DNA of 64,000 nt from JBFHFS01 sp041583495 (GTDB lineage: Bacteria; Bacteroidota; Bacteroidia; Bacteroidales; Marinilabiliaceae): contig JBFHFS010000009.1 of assembly GCA_041583495.1 (NCBI GenBank), positions 45,341 through 109,340 of the forward strand. The letters are read 5' to 3'. The position numbers and the translations under genes are program-made. Positions 55,632 through 63,561 of this stretch are shown in pieces (the stretch's first letter is position 1; every line of letters begins with the position of its first letter). The notes beneath the pieces are model-generated. The model saw only the letters and a program-made list of their open reading frames with translations. It had not been told where the DNA came from and searched no databases.

Positions 55632-55992
55632 TTACATTTTAAATCCCACCAGGATCAATCCGTGTCTTTGCCTTTCTACAAATTTGATCATTTCTGTTTC
55701 CAGTATTTATTAATTCTGTTCTGCTTTTTTGCGGTTTTGTGTTTTTATTGAGTTAAGAGTAGGTCTGAAAACTATAGATGGATTGGGCGGTGTTCTTGTG
55801 CACCCAATCCCAGTATTAATTCCTGAAAAAAAAAGAGCACAAGGCCACTTTCGTCTTGTACTCCTTATTCCATACTATTGGAAAACACGGTCATATAGGT
55901 ATCGATGGGGCATGGGCAGGTTAATTTTCATAACCCAAAACCCGGGCAAGCCACACGGTTTTCAATTTTACAGGCATGGTCTTTCCCATTCT
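55632..55992. other. Gap between the sulfatase ghost and rhaM
   Basis: 361 bases. GATTGGG (55781-55787) and CCCAATC (55803-55809) form a 7-bp hairpin with a 15-base loop; no T-run follows, so its role is unclear. A 129-codon plus-strand frame at 55729-56118 overlaps rhaM antisense and has no family features. No other structure is seen. Confidence 0.45.
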
Positions 55993-56307
55993 TTATTCCA
56001 TAAAAAAAACTTCTTCCAGCTCAACAGAGACCGGCGAATTATCGGGGTTGGCTTTCATTACATCTGCCATATAGGCCCACCATTTTTGGACCACCTCTGT
56101 TTTTCCCAGATCTTGTGATCCCCCGTCACCATTCACTTTCTGAAATGCGAACAAGATGTTCGTTTCTTCATCCAGGAAGATGGAATATTCACTCACCCCC
56201 GAATCTTTTAACAGCTGTTTAAGCTCGGGCCAGATTTCATCGTGCCGCTTTTTGTATTCTGCTTTTTGACCCTCGTTGAGGTACATTTTAAAGGCTAATC
56301 TTTTCAT
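55993..56307 (-). CDS. rhaM: L-rhamnose mutarotase
   Basis: 104 residues, the exact size of RhaM. It interconverts alpha and beta anomers of L-rhamnose, supplying the form used by rhamnose isomerase. Family residues seen: Tyr18 and His22 in QKAEYKKRHDEIWPELKQLL, Tyr41 in SEYSIFLDEETN, and the Trp pair in VVQKWWAYMADVM. No signal peptide, so cytoplasmic. It lies 361 bases before the sulfatase ghost and 570 bases after the sulfatase at 56878, with a terminator between, so it probably starts a new transcript. Confidence 0.95.
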   Translation of the reverse strand: MKRLAFKMYLNEGQKAEYKKRHDEIWPELKQLLKDSGVSEYSIFLDEETNILFAFQKVNGDGGSQDLGKTEVVQKWWAYMADVMKANPDNSPVSVELEEVFFME

Positions 56308-56877
56308 AATTAATTTAATAAATGGCTACTAAAATTTATTGTCAGACAAAGAACTTCCGGTCTGAAAATGACGATACAGATAACTTTTCACGGATTTGCG
56401 ACGGGGGAAAACCCTCGATATATAATGCTAATCTATAGAGGTTTGCACCGAATCTTTATTCGATTTGTCCTTTTTATTTGTCTTTTTGTATCAAAGCAGC
56501 CACTCTTTGCACCTATTTCGCGATATATTCCGTTCTTTTTTGTGCTCAGAAGATGAAACCCCGGCTGCAATTTTTTCCATTCATGGCGGTAGTCCAAACC
56601 AACGCCTGAGGGGAGGGTATTTGCGTTGTCGATGAAGAGGATGAAAGCAGATCTCATTGTCTTTGGGATGAAGGTTGTTTCACATGTCATGCCTGATGAA
56701 ACCCAACGAAAGACAGAAGGGCCGGATAAAAAAAGCCCCCTGAAATAATTCAGGGGGCGTAAAATAAATGTCTTTCTTACTCAAAGGGAATGTCCAATCA
56801 GCAGGCGGACTGGCTATTGTGGATCTGCCATTTTCTATTCACATTGCCTCAGATTTCATTCAACGGAAGAGCCCGGT
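56308..56877. other. Intergenic region with terminator upstream of rhaM
   Basis: 570 bases. It contains the minus-strand terminator at 56728-56758 and, downstream of that, presumably the promoter of rhaM, which I could not fix on a TAnnTTTG box. An 85-codon minus frame (56433-56690) has no family signal and is rejected. Confidence 0.55.
56728..56758 (-). terminator. Intrinsic terminator after the sulfatase gene at 56878
   Basis: A perfect 10-bp stem, GCCCCCTGAA (56735-56744) with TTCAGGGGGC (56749-56758), 4-base loop, followed on the minus strand by seven T. It lies about 120 bases beyond the stop codon at 56878 and splits the minus-strand locus into at least two transcription units. Confidence 0.92.
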
Positions 56878-58596
56878 TTAATTTGCGCTTAAGGCAACAT
56901 CACCACCATTCCTATATATCTCTACCAGATTAATGAATTTTACATCGTGGACATCTTTTGCTGCGTTGTATTCAGGGTTAACTTTGGGCCAATAGGTTTC
57001 TTTGGCATTCTCCTCCAGCCAAACCATTAATTTGCCGAATAACTCATTGGTCAATTGGGGCATCTGCTTAGCCAGGTTGTTGGTTTCGGAGATATCTTCT
57101 TTTATGTTGAACAACTTTAACCGCCCGTGCCAGTCGAAAATTAGTTTGTAATCCCCTTCGCGGATAGCTGAATGTGGGGTCAAATTCAGGCCATCGTATG
57201 GATTATTATAAATCACATTAAAAGGATAGTGCCAAAAATGAGTATTCCTGGTATAGCTCTCATCCTTATTATCCACATCGTGAAGAAGGCCTATTAAACT
57301 TCTTCCATCAATTCCATTTTCTTTTTCATAATAGGGTTTAGCATCGTACCCTGCTGCCTCCACCAATGTTGGAAAAATATCGTTACAATCAACGGTAACA
57401 TTACACCATTTGCCTTCATCCAGGTTTCCTTTCCACCTAAAAACAAGGGGTACACGAATTCCCCCTTCCGTAACACAGGCTTTTCCACCCATTAAAGGAT
57501 AATTACTGGTAACCTCTCCATTGGGTGTAATTTTGTAATCAATCCCGCCATTATCCGACATAAAAACCACCAGGGTATTTTCATCCAGTCCGGTCTCCTC
57601 CAGTTTATTCAATATTCTGCCCACCGAATTATCCAGGCCACGAATCATGCCGGCATAAATTTCATTTTTATGTCCATTCCATCCTTTGGAAGTTTTCTTA
57701 TCGAAATATTCTATATCGTCTTGCTTCGCCTGATTGGGACTGTGAACCGCAAAATGGCAGAAATAAAGGAAGAAAGGTTGATCCTTTATTTTAGCGCGTT
57801 TATCGATAAACCGAACCGCCTGCTCAGTCAAATCATCGGTCAGATAATCCAGCCCGGTTTCTTCACCGGGGTCTCCCATACAGCTTCTATCCTGTGGCGA
57901 ATTGGGGAAACGTTTTGCCCGGTTGCCCCATGGCTTCCGCCAGTTAAAGTAGGCCGATCCACCGGCATCAAACCAGGCCAGGGATTCATCAAACCCCTGA
58001 TCGGTTGGCGTATATCCCTTGGCCCCATGACCACCCATGTGCCATTTCCCAATAAAGGCAGAGTAATAGTCGGGCAGTGCTTCTGCAATGGTTGTTTCAT
58101 CCCATCCGTTATCGGGTGCCGCCCCCGATGGAAGGGCGGTATTAGAACTCCCATTTAAAAGGGCTATTTCTATTTTTATATTATCATGATGGTCGATGAC
58201 ATCATGGGCATAACTGCCCTCAGGAACGGGTAAATTTTGATTGTACCAGGTAGCTCTTTGCGGGGTTGCGGTTGTAAACCCCAGCCGGGCTGCATATTTC
58301 CCCGTTATTAAGCTCGCCCGTGTTGGCGAACACAATTGATTGGCATAGGCCTGATCGAAAGCAATCCCTTCTCTCACCAGACGATCAATGTTTGGGGTTT
58401 CGTAAAACATCTCATCCTTATTGGTTCCAAGCATGTGCTGAGCGTAGGCCTGTGCATCCATGTAACCGTAATCATCAGCCAGAATAAAAATGATATTGGG
58501 CTTCTTTTCGGCTTTTTCGACACAATTACATGACATCAAAAAAGTCAGAGAACTCAAAAAAAGCACCCTGCGAAAGTTCATTTTAATTTTTTTCAT
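56878..58596 (-). CDS. S1-family sulfatase, lipoprotein
   Basis: 572 residues from the ATG at 58596; a second start 5 codons later (MNFRRVLFLS) is equally good. Lipoprotein signal FLSSLTFLMSCNC with Cys23. Formylglycine motif C89-S-P-T-R93 in NQLCSPTRASLITGKY. Metal-site pieces: NIIFILADDYGYMDAQAYAQ, YYSAFIGKWHMGGHG and VVFMSDNGGIDYK. It contains an insertion around 115-170 (YNQNLPVPEGSYAHDVID to GAAPDNGWDE). 7 bases after the preceding sulfatase gene, so the two are co-translated. Last gene of its transcript: a strong terminator follows. Confidence 0.92.
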   Translation of the reverse strand: MKKIKMNFRRVLFLSSLTFLMSCNCVEKAEKKPNIIFILADDYGYMDAQAYAQHMLGTNKDEMFYETPNIDRLVREGIAFDQAYANQLCSPTRASLITGKYAARLGFTTATPQRATWYNQNLPVPEGSYAHDVIDHHDNIKIEIALLNGSSNTALPSGAAPDNGWDETTIAEALPDYYSAFIGKWHMGGHGAKGYTPTDQGFDESLAWFDAGGSAYFNWRKPWGNRAKRFPNSPQDRSCMGDPGEETGLDYLTDDLTEQAVRFIDKRAKIKDQPFFLYFCHFAVHSPNQAKQDDIEYFDKKTSKGWNGHKNEIYAGMIRGLDNSVGRILNKLEETGLDENTLVVFMSDNGGIDYKITPNGEVTSNYPLMGGKACVTEGGIRVPLVFRWKGNLDEGKWCNVTVDCNDIFPTLVEAAGYDAKPYYEKENGIDGRSLIGLLHDVDNKDESYTRNTHFWHYPFNVIYNNPYDGLNLTPHSAIREGDYKLIFDWHGRLKLFNIKEDISETNNLAKQMPQLTNELFGKLMVWLEENAKETYWPKVNPEYNAAKDVHDVKFINLVEIYRNGGDVALSAN

Positions 58597-58603
58597 ATAA
58601 AAT

Positions 58604-60043
58604 CTAATCCATTTGTTTAATTGAATCATCCATATCCCAGGAATAACCCCAGGCCTTCATATATTGAGCGCCTTCCAGGAATTGATCCTTGCGCTGAGTC
58701 AACATTTTTTGAAGTTTCATTTCTAAATCAGCCTGCAAATCTTTGTACGCTTCGTTGTTGCACAAATTATTTAACTGATAGGGATCCGCCTGGTTATCGT
58801 AAAGCAACCATGCACCGTTCAGGTCTTTGGCATAGGTATATCTTTCGGTACGAATACCCCTAAACTCGCGGCCTCCATTTTTGTACGACCACTGATGAAA
58901 GGGAACCGGACAGGTAATATAGGCCCCGTCTACCTGCAGTTCCTCCTTGCCAAGCAACTGCCCCGAATAGTCCATTCCTTCGACCGTGTTTGGGATTTCC
59001 AATCCACAAAAACTCAGCAGGGTAGGCATAATGTCGGGATAGGAAAAGACTTTGTTTAACTGTTTTCCGCCCTCCAGTTTTGCCGGATATTTTAGAATAA
59101 AGGGTACATTAATCGATTCTTCCCAGGGCTTTTGTTTTTTGGTTTGGGCATGGGAGTTTAACATATCGCCATGGTCGGAGGTAAATACAAAAATGGTATT
59201 TTCATCCAGCCCCTGCTTTTTAATTTCTGCCTGCAGTTCGGCGATACAATCATCAAGTGCTGCAATATGCGCATAATATCCCCTTAACCACTCCATCGTT
59301 TCGCCGGCTAAGGAATCGGGAACATTTGGACGCAATTGAATGTCCATATTTTTGTATATCTCCTTATATTTCGCAGGTGCCGTTTGATAAGGTGCATGGG
59401 GCGGCCCCCAGGAAAGAAACAATACAAAGGGATTTTCTTTATTGGCCTGAATGTATTTTATGGCCTCCCGGGTTTGTGCAATGGCATCGTAACCCTCCCA
59501 TTTGTGTTTTTCATTGTTCTCATCATAATAAACTGAATTGTTGTAATTGTGGGTGCATTCATGCACCTTCCAGAAATCGAATCCCTGACGTCGTTCTTTT
59601 GGAACCGGAAGGTTGCGCCCTTCAAAGGCAGGAATATTATGATCGTGACCATTAATGTGCCACTTTCCGATATAACCGGTTTGGTAACCATTTGCTTTAA
59701 ACACTTCCGCCATACAGGTTTCTTCGGTTGCCAAAGGCTTATCGTTGTAAAAAACGCCATGACTTAAAGGGTACTTACCCGTCATTAAACAAGCACGGGC
59801 AGGTGTGCAAACAGGGATATTGGAGATGGCATTTTTAAAGACGACCGCTTCTTTTGCCAACTGGTCCAGAGCAGGGGTTTGGACTTGCGTATTTCCGGCA
59901 AAGCCAATATCCTGGGCCCGCCACTGGTCGGCAAACACAAATACTACATTGGGTTTCTTCGCCTCCTGACAACTGGCAAGAGCCAAAAAACAACTGATTG
60001 AAAAGACAAACAGCCTTCCTATTATCGTTTTACTTCGTTCCAT
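58604..60043 (-). CDS. S1-family sulfatase, lipoprotein
   Basis: 479 residues from the ATG at 60043 (MERSKTIIGRLFVFSISCFL); lipoprotein signal with Cys25 (LALASCQEA). Formylglycine motif C79-T-P-A-R83 in IPVCTPARACLMTGKYPLSH. Metal-site pieces: NVVFVFADQWRAQDIGFAGN (DQW group, as in the 31511 sulfatase), YQTGYIGKWHINGHDHN and FVFTSDHGDMLNSH. The DQ-type start and TSDHGDML end mark it as a relative of the sulfatase at 31511 and of the ghost. 7 bases separate it from the next sulfatase. Confidence 0.92.
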   Translation of the reverse strand: MERSKTIIGRLFVFSISCFLALASCQEAKKPNVVFVFADQWRAQDIGFAGNTQVQTPALDQLAKEAVVFKNAISNIPVCTPARACLMTGKYPLSHGVFYNDKPLATEETCMAEVFKANGYQTGYIGKWHINGHDHNIPAFEGRNLPVPKERRQGFDFWKVHECTHNYNNSVYYDENNEKHKWEGYDAIAQTREAIKYIQANKENPFVLFLSWGPPHAPYQTAPAKYKEIYKNMDIQLRPNVPDSLAGETMEWLRGYYAHIAALDDCIAELQAEIKKQGLDENTIFVFTSDHGDMLNSHAQTKKQKPWEESINVPFILKYPAKLEGGKQLNKVFSYPDIMPTLLSFCGLEIPNTVEGMDYSGQLLGKEELQVDGAYITCPVPFHQWSYKNGGREFRGIRTERYTYAKDLNGAWLLYDNQADPYQLNNLCNNEAYKDLQADLEMKLQKMLTQRKDQFLEGAQYMKAWGYSWDMDDSIKQMD

Positions 60044-60379
60044 GGTATTTTTATTATACAAATAATCATTTTTTCTGCACTATTGCTGATGCGTTTGATT
60101 TCATCATTAATCTTGCCACGAAGTGGCACAATATGAATAACCGTGGGTGCAAACCCACGGTAGACTATAACCTGAATATCACAGCCCTGAAGGGGCTGAA
60201 TATTAAACTTGTATGTCGGATAAATTATTCAACCCCTCTGGGTTGCCAAAGAGTTTTCTTGTCTTTTCCGTGGGTTGCACCCACGGTTATTCAAAGTAAA
60301 ACCCCTTCGGGGTAAATGAATTAATTCAAATCAAAAAATCAACAACCACTTATATAATAGGGCTTTCGGTTGGTGTGAA
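60044..60379. other. Gap between rpiB-like gene and sulfatase, filled by a repeat
   Basis: 336 bases; most is the palindrome-cluster element at 60115-60313. The remainder (60044-60114, 60314-60379) is AT-rich leader and trailer sequence with no TAnnTTTG box that I can defend. Confidence 0.6.
60115..60313. repeat. Inverted-repeat (palindrome cluster) element
   Basis: About 200 non-coding bases with hairpins: GCCAC-gaa-GTGGC (60115-60127), ACCGTGGGT-gcaa-ACCCACGGT (60140-60161), AGCCC...GGGCT (60183-60197), AACCC...GGGTT (60230-60243), CCGTGGGTTGCACCCACGG (60268-60286) and ACCCCTTCGGGGT (60301-60313). The segment 60133-60160 and the reverse complement of 60268-60294 both read TGAATAACCGTGGGTGCAA, so the ends are inverted copies of each other. 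It looks like a MITE or REP/BIME-type dispersed repeat, possibly also acting as a terminator after rpiB. Confidence 0.75.
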
Positions 60380-60823
60380 CTAACCTCCGATGGGATTAAC
60401 CGGGACCTTGTCGATTCTTTTTTGATGCCTTCCACCTTCGAAGGACTTTTCAATAAATGTTTTTAAAATGTTTATTCCATCTTGTTGGGTTATAAAACGC
60501 CCGGGCAAACACACAATATTGGCATTGTTATGCTGACGGGCCAACGCTGAAATCTCTGCGCTCCAGCATAAAGCAGCGCGAATCCCCTGGTGCTTGTTGG
60601 CCGTGAATGACACCCCTTGTCCGCTGCCACAGATTAAAACGCCTAAATCAAACTCCTCTTTCTCCACGGCATCTGCCAACGGATGAACGAAGTCGGGATA
60701 ATCAACTGAATCAGAACTGTCTGTCCCAAAATTTTCCACCTCATACCCTTGTTCTTCAAGCCATTTTAAAACCACTACTTTCAATTCGTATCCAGCGTGA
60801 TCATTTCCTACTGCAATTTTCAT
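60380..60823 (-). CDS. rpiB: RpiB/LacAB-family sugar-phosphate isomerase
   Basis: 147 residues, the usual RpiB size, cytoplasmic. RpiB interconverts ribose-5-phosphate and ribulose-5-phosphate; relatives handle allose- or galactose-6-phosphate. Features: MKIAVGNDHAGYELK at the N-terminus, GTDSSDSVDYPDFVHPLADA, Cys65 in VLICGSGQGVSFTANKHQGI (catalytic base position) and NANIVCLPGRFI. The CGSGQGV loop differs from the CGTGIGM common in true RpiB, so the substrate may differ. It is 69 bases after a sulfatase gene and part of the sulfated-rhamnose locus rather than a pentose cluster. Confidence 0.88.
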   Translation of the reverse strand: MKIAVGNDHAGYELKVVVLKWLEEQGYEVENFGTDSSDSVDYPDFVHPLADAVEKEEFDLGVLICGSGQGVSFTANKHQGIRAALCWSAEISALARQHNNANIVCLPGRFITQQDGINILKTFIEKSFEGGRHQKRIDKVPVNPIGG

Positions 60824-60892
60824 TTATCCTCCTTGTAGTTTTACGTAAAATTCTATCTCTCAACGACGATTGTCGGTTGTTGCCTGAAAAGG

Positions 60893-62401
60893 TTAAAAAA
60901 GTGTTTTGGTATCCGGATGCGGTTGCCACATTCCACGTTTCTCGGCGTTAAAATCCGGATTTTTCACCGGGAGCTCAGCGCCACAATCTGTTTGCCAGGC
61001 TTTTAGCTCAGCTTTAAGTTCATCAACGATCTCCGGATTGCTCCCGGCCAGGTTATTCTCCTCGGAAATGTCCTTTTTAATATTGAATAACTCAAAGGAA
61101 CCATCCACCAGGTTTTCAATCAATTTCCAATCCCCCTTTCTGATAACACTCCTGGGAACATCATGATGATAAACCGGGTAGTGCCAAAACAGCGACCGTT
61201 CGGGTTCATCGTTATTACCCAGAATCTCGGGCATGATATTTTTCCCATCCAAGACCTGACCTTCGGGCAACTGCCCCCCTGCCAGCGACAAAAACGTGGG
61301 ATAAAAATCAACACTGCTCATTAAAGCCTCTGAAATCTGTCCGGGAGCGATTTTACCCGGCCACCTAACGATAAATGGTTCGCGGATTCCTCCTTCATAA
61401 ACCGTCCCCTTTTCGCCGCGCAAAGGGGCATTGGATGAAGCGATATAGAGCAAAGAATCGTCTTGGTACAGGTGCTGTTTCGACTTTGTCAGCAAGGGGA
61501 TATTGTCAAAACGCCTGACAAGGCCACCGTTATCGGAAAAGAATAGGACAATGGTATTTTCAGAAAGTCCGAGTTCATCCAATTTATCTAAAACCCGCCC
61601 TACACTTTTATCAACACTCTCGACCATGGCAGCATAAATGGCGTTACACGGATAGCCTTTTACCTTCTCTTTTTTCAGGTACTTATCTATTAAAGCGGAA
61701 TCAGCATCCAGCTGAACATGCACATCGTAGTGCGATAAAAAGAGAAAAAATGAGGTATCCTTATTCTCTTCCAGAAACTTCACACTCATGTCCGACAGGA
61801 TATCGCTCAGTGGCTGTTTTGGATCTTTCACATGGTAGCCAGGGCTGAATTTTGGGTTAAAAAATCCGCCGCCCTTGTATTCAAAAGCCTCGTCGTAACC
61901 CCGTTTGGAGGGATGATATGCATCGGGGAAGCCCAGGTGCCATTTCCCGAAATATCCGGTTTTATAACCGGCTTCTTTCATGGCCTCACCCATCGATGTA
62001 ATGTTGGTGGGCAGATATTGCGTCCTGTTTTTAGGGGCAATAACCTCCTCAAACGGGCGCCAGTGTCCGGGAATAAAATCAATAACCCCTACTCTTGCAG
62101 GATACTGACCCGACTGAATGCTGGCACGTGTAGGCGAACAAACCGGACAGGCAGCATAAGCATTGGTAAAACGGATTCCTTTTTCTGCCATTTGGGTCAG
62201 GCGGGGAGCTTCGTTAAATTGATTCCCGTACACGGGTAAATCGGCCCACCCCATATCATCGGCCATTATAAAAACGATATTTGGTTTGCTTTTATTCTCC
62301 ACGGCCGGAGCAGAGCACGAACAATTCAGCAAAACCGCAACTGTGATAAACAGAAGTAATTTTATCTCCTTAATTTTAATCATAATCATCTTGTTAATCA
62401 T
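60893..62401 (-). CDS. S1-family sulfatase, lipoprotein
   Basis: 502 residues; starts 4 or 6 codons later are possible (MIMIKIKEIK). Lipoprotein signal LLLFITVAVLLNCSCS, Cys27 the likely lipidated residue. Formylglycine motif C88-S-P-T-R92 in CPVCSPTRASIQSGQYPA. Metal-site pieces: NIVFIMADDMGWADLPVYGN, YKTGYFGKWHLGFPD and VLFFSDNGGLVRRF. The ADDMGW type is shared with the 49036 and 56878 enzymes. It is the first gene of the rpiB transcript. Confidence 0.92.
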   Translation of the reverse strand: MINKMIMIKIKEIKLLLFITVAVLLNCSCSAPAVENKSKPNIVFIMADDMGWADLPVYGNQFNEAPRLTQMAEKGIRFTNAYAACPVCSPTRASIQSGQYPARVGVIDFIPGHWRPFEEVIAPKNRTQYLPTNITSMGEAMKEAGYKTGYFGKWHLGFPDAYHPSKRGYDEAFEYKGGGFFNPKFSPGYHVKDPKQPLSDILSDMSVKFLEENKDTSFFLFLSHYDVHVQLDADSALIDKYLKKEKVKGYPCNAIYAAMVESVDKSVGRVLDKLDELGLSENTIVLFFSDNGGLVRRFDNIPLLTKSKQHLYQDDSLLYIASSNAPLRGEKGTVYEGGIREPFIVRWPGKIAPGQISEALMSSVDFYPTFLSLAGGQLPEGQVLDGKNIMPEILGNNDEPERSLFWHYPVYHHDVPRSVIRKGDWKLIENLVDGSFELFNIKKDISEENNLAGSNPEIVDELKAELKAWQTDCGAELPVKNPDFNAEKRGMWQPHPDTKTLF

Positions 62402-62637
62402 TCATTTTTGTCAATCCCTTAAAATCAGACTTAAAGGAATAGATAATAAACGACACTAATTTATTGATTTGTTTCAAGAATTTGAAATTTTGTCCCAATC
62501 GCATAGCCCAAACTGGATAGCAGCCATGTTCTATCTCAGGACAAAACCCTGGAGTGGACTAGAGGGTGGCCCTGCCCTAAATCCCATTCGCCCCCTGACT
62601 ACTAAATAAATTAAGACCACCATCCACCATGGTACAA

Positions 62638-63561
62638 TTATTTTGGGATGCCCTTCAGGGCATAAATCTCAGATCGTATCAGGTCCAGGTCCCCAATAAT
62701 CAGGTAGTAATCGTACTCATAAATAGAATTCTTATCCAACCTGGCTTTTTTAACCGGCGCGATGTAAGAGGTAGAGGCATCCATGGCTTCAAAACCCGGA
62801 TCCCCGGCCATTCCTGCCAGGAAATTGGTACAGATGGGTGTATAAACGGCCATTCCCCACAGGTTATCATCCACAAAGGCCATCCAGTTTTCGGTAACCC
62901 GATCCTCACTATACCTGCCCCAAAAACCATCCCTCAGGTTCTTCACTTCCGGGTTATCCAAGGGCGCCCCCGTAAAGGGGGCGTCTCCCAAATAAGCATA
63001 GAGATTCTTTAAAGATGAGATGGGGTAGACAGCAGGTAGTTCCTGATTGTTGGAAACGCCTTCTCCATACAAATCATCCGTGCGGTGGCAGCTTAGTTTG
63101 TTATGAACTTTTATCACATTACCGGAAAGGGTCGTCCATTGTTCCATAATCGCCTCTGCAGGCCTGTTATTCATATCCCAAAGCATGGGAATACATTTGA
63201 CGTACAGGGTATTGCCCTCCTTTTTTTGTTCTAAAATTTCGGCGCGGTTCCTGTAACAGTCCCCTACCTGGATCGGATTCCACGACCAGGGTGACCAGTC
63301 CGGTTTTTGACCTTCGGCCTGACGATCAATTTTTTTCCCGGCATAATACGATTGCTGAATGTAGCGTCCCTCATCATGGATATTCACAATATTTCTGGAG
63401 GTTCCGGAGATTGAAATATAGCCAATGGCCCCTCCCCGGGTGAGATCAAGTTTGAGGAGCAAAGTGTCGTTATCTAAGCTAAAAAATTCTTGAGCATTGA
63501 GCCAACAACTCGACATTATCATTATTACTCCCAAGCAAATCGCTTTTGTTGTTTTTTTCAT
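62638..63561 (-). CDS. Secreted protein of unknown family (RGGAI / GRYIQQSYYAG type)
   Basis: 307 residues from the ATG at 63561 (MKKTTKAICLGVIMIMSSCW), a signal peptide with a possible lipobox Cys19. The body contains LDLTRGGAIGYISISG, NIHDEGRYIQQSYYAGKK, SWNPIQVGDCYRNRAEILEQ and NWMAFVDDNLWGMAVYTP, beta-rich throughout with many aromatic and acidic residues. I do not recognise a characterised family. The opening part resembles in pattern the N-terminal domain of the T9SS protein at 42791-45289 (SGNLTIGINRNGGGVINFLE). A carbohydrate-active enzyme or mutarotase-like fold is plausible. Confidence 0.65.
   Translation of the reverse strand: MKKTTKAICLGVIMIMSSCWLNAQEFFSLDNDTLLLKLDLTRGGAIGYISISGTSRNIVNIHDEGRYIQQSYYAGKKIDRQAEGQKPDWSPWSWNPIQVGDCYRNRAEILEQKKEGNTLYVKCIPMLWDMNNRPAEAIMEQWTTLSGNVIKVHNKLSCHRTDDLYGEGVSNNQELPAVYPISSLKNLYAYLGDAPFTGAPLDNPEVKNLRDGFWGRYSEDRVTENWMAFVDDNLWGMAVYTPICTNFLAGMAGDPGFEAMDASTSYIAPVKKARLDKNSIYEYDYYLIIGDLDLIRSEIYALKGIPK

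Noticed and set aside
55729..56118. 129-codon plus-strand open frame
   Set aside because: Antisense to rhaM over a third of its length and without any motif.
56433..56690. 85-codon minus-strand open frame upstream of rhaM
   Set aside because: No recognisable feature, lies between a terminator and rhaM, composition like a leader.
62638..63561. Assignment of this gene to DUF4861
   Set aside because: The DUF4861 landmarks seen at 48035-48970 (DHGEG...YHVG, GIDCWLKRVDY) are absent, so it is left as an unknown family.
14503..63561. Search for SusC/SusD, polysaccharide lyase, rhaB, rhaD, sulfatase-maturing enzyme and HTCS regulator
   Set aside because: None of the long reading frames has TonB-plug/barrel, SusD helical, known lyase, kinase, aldolase or hybrid two-component features.
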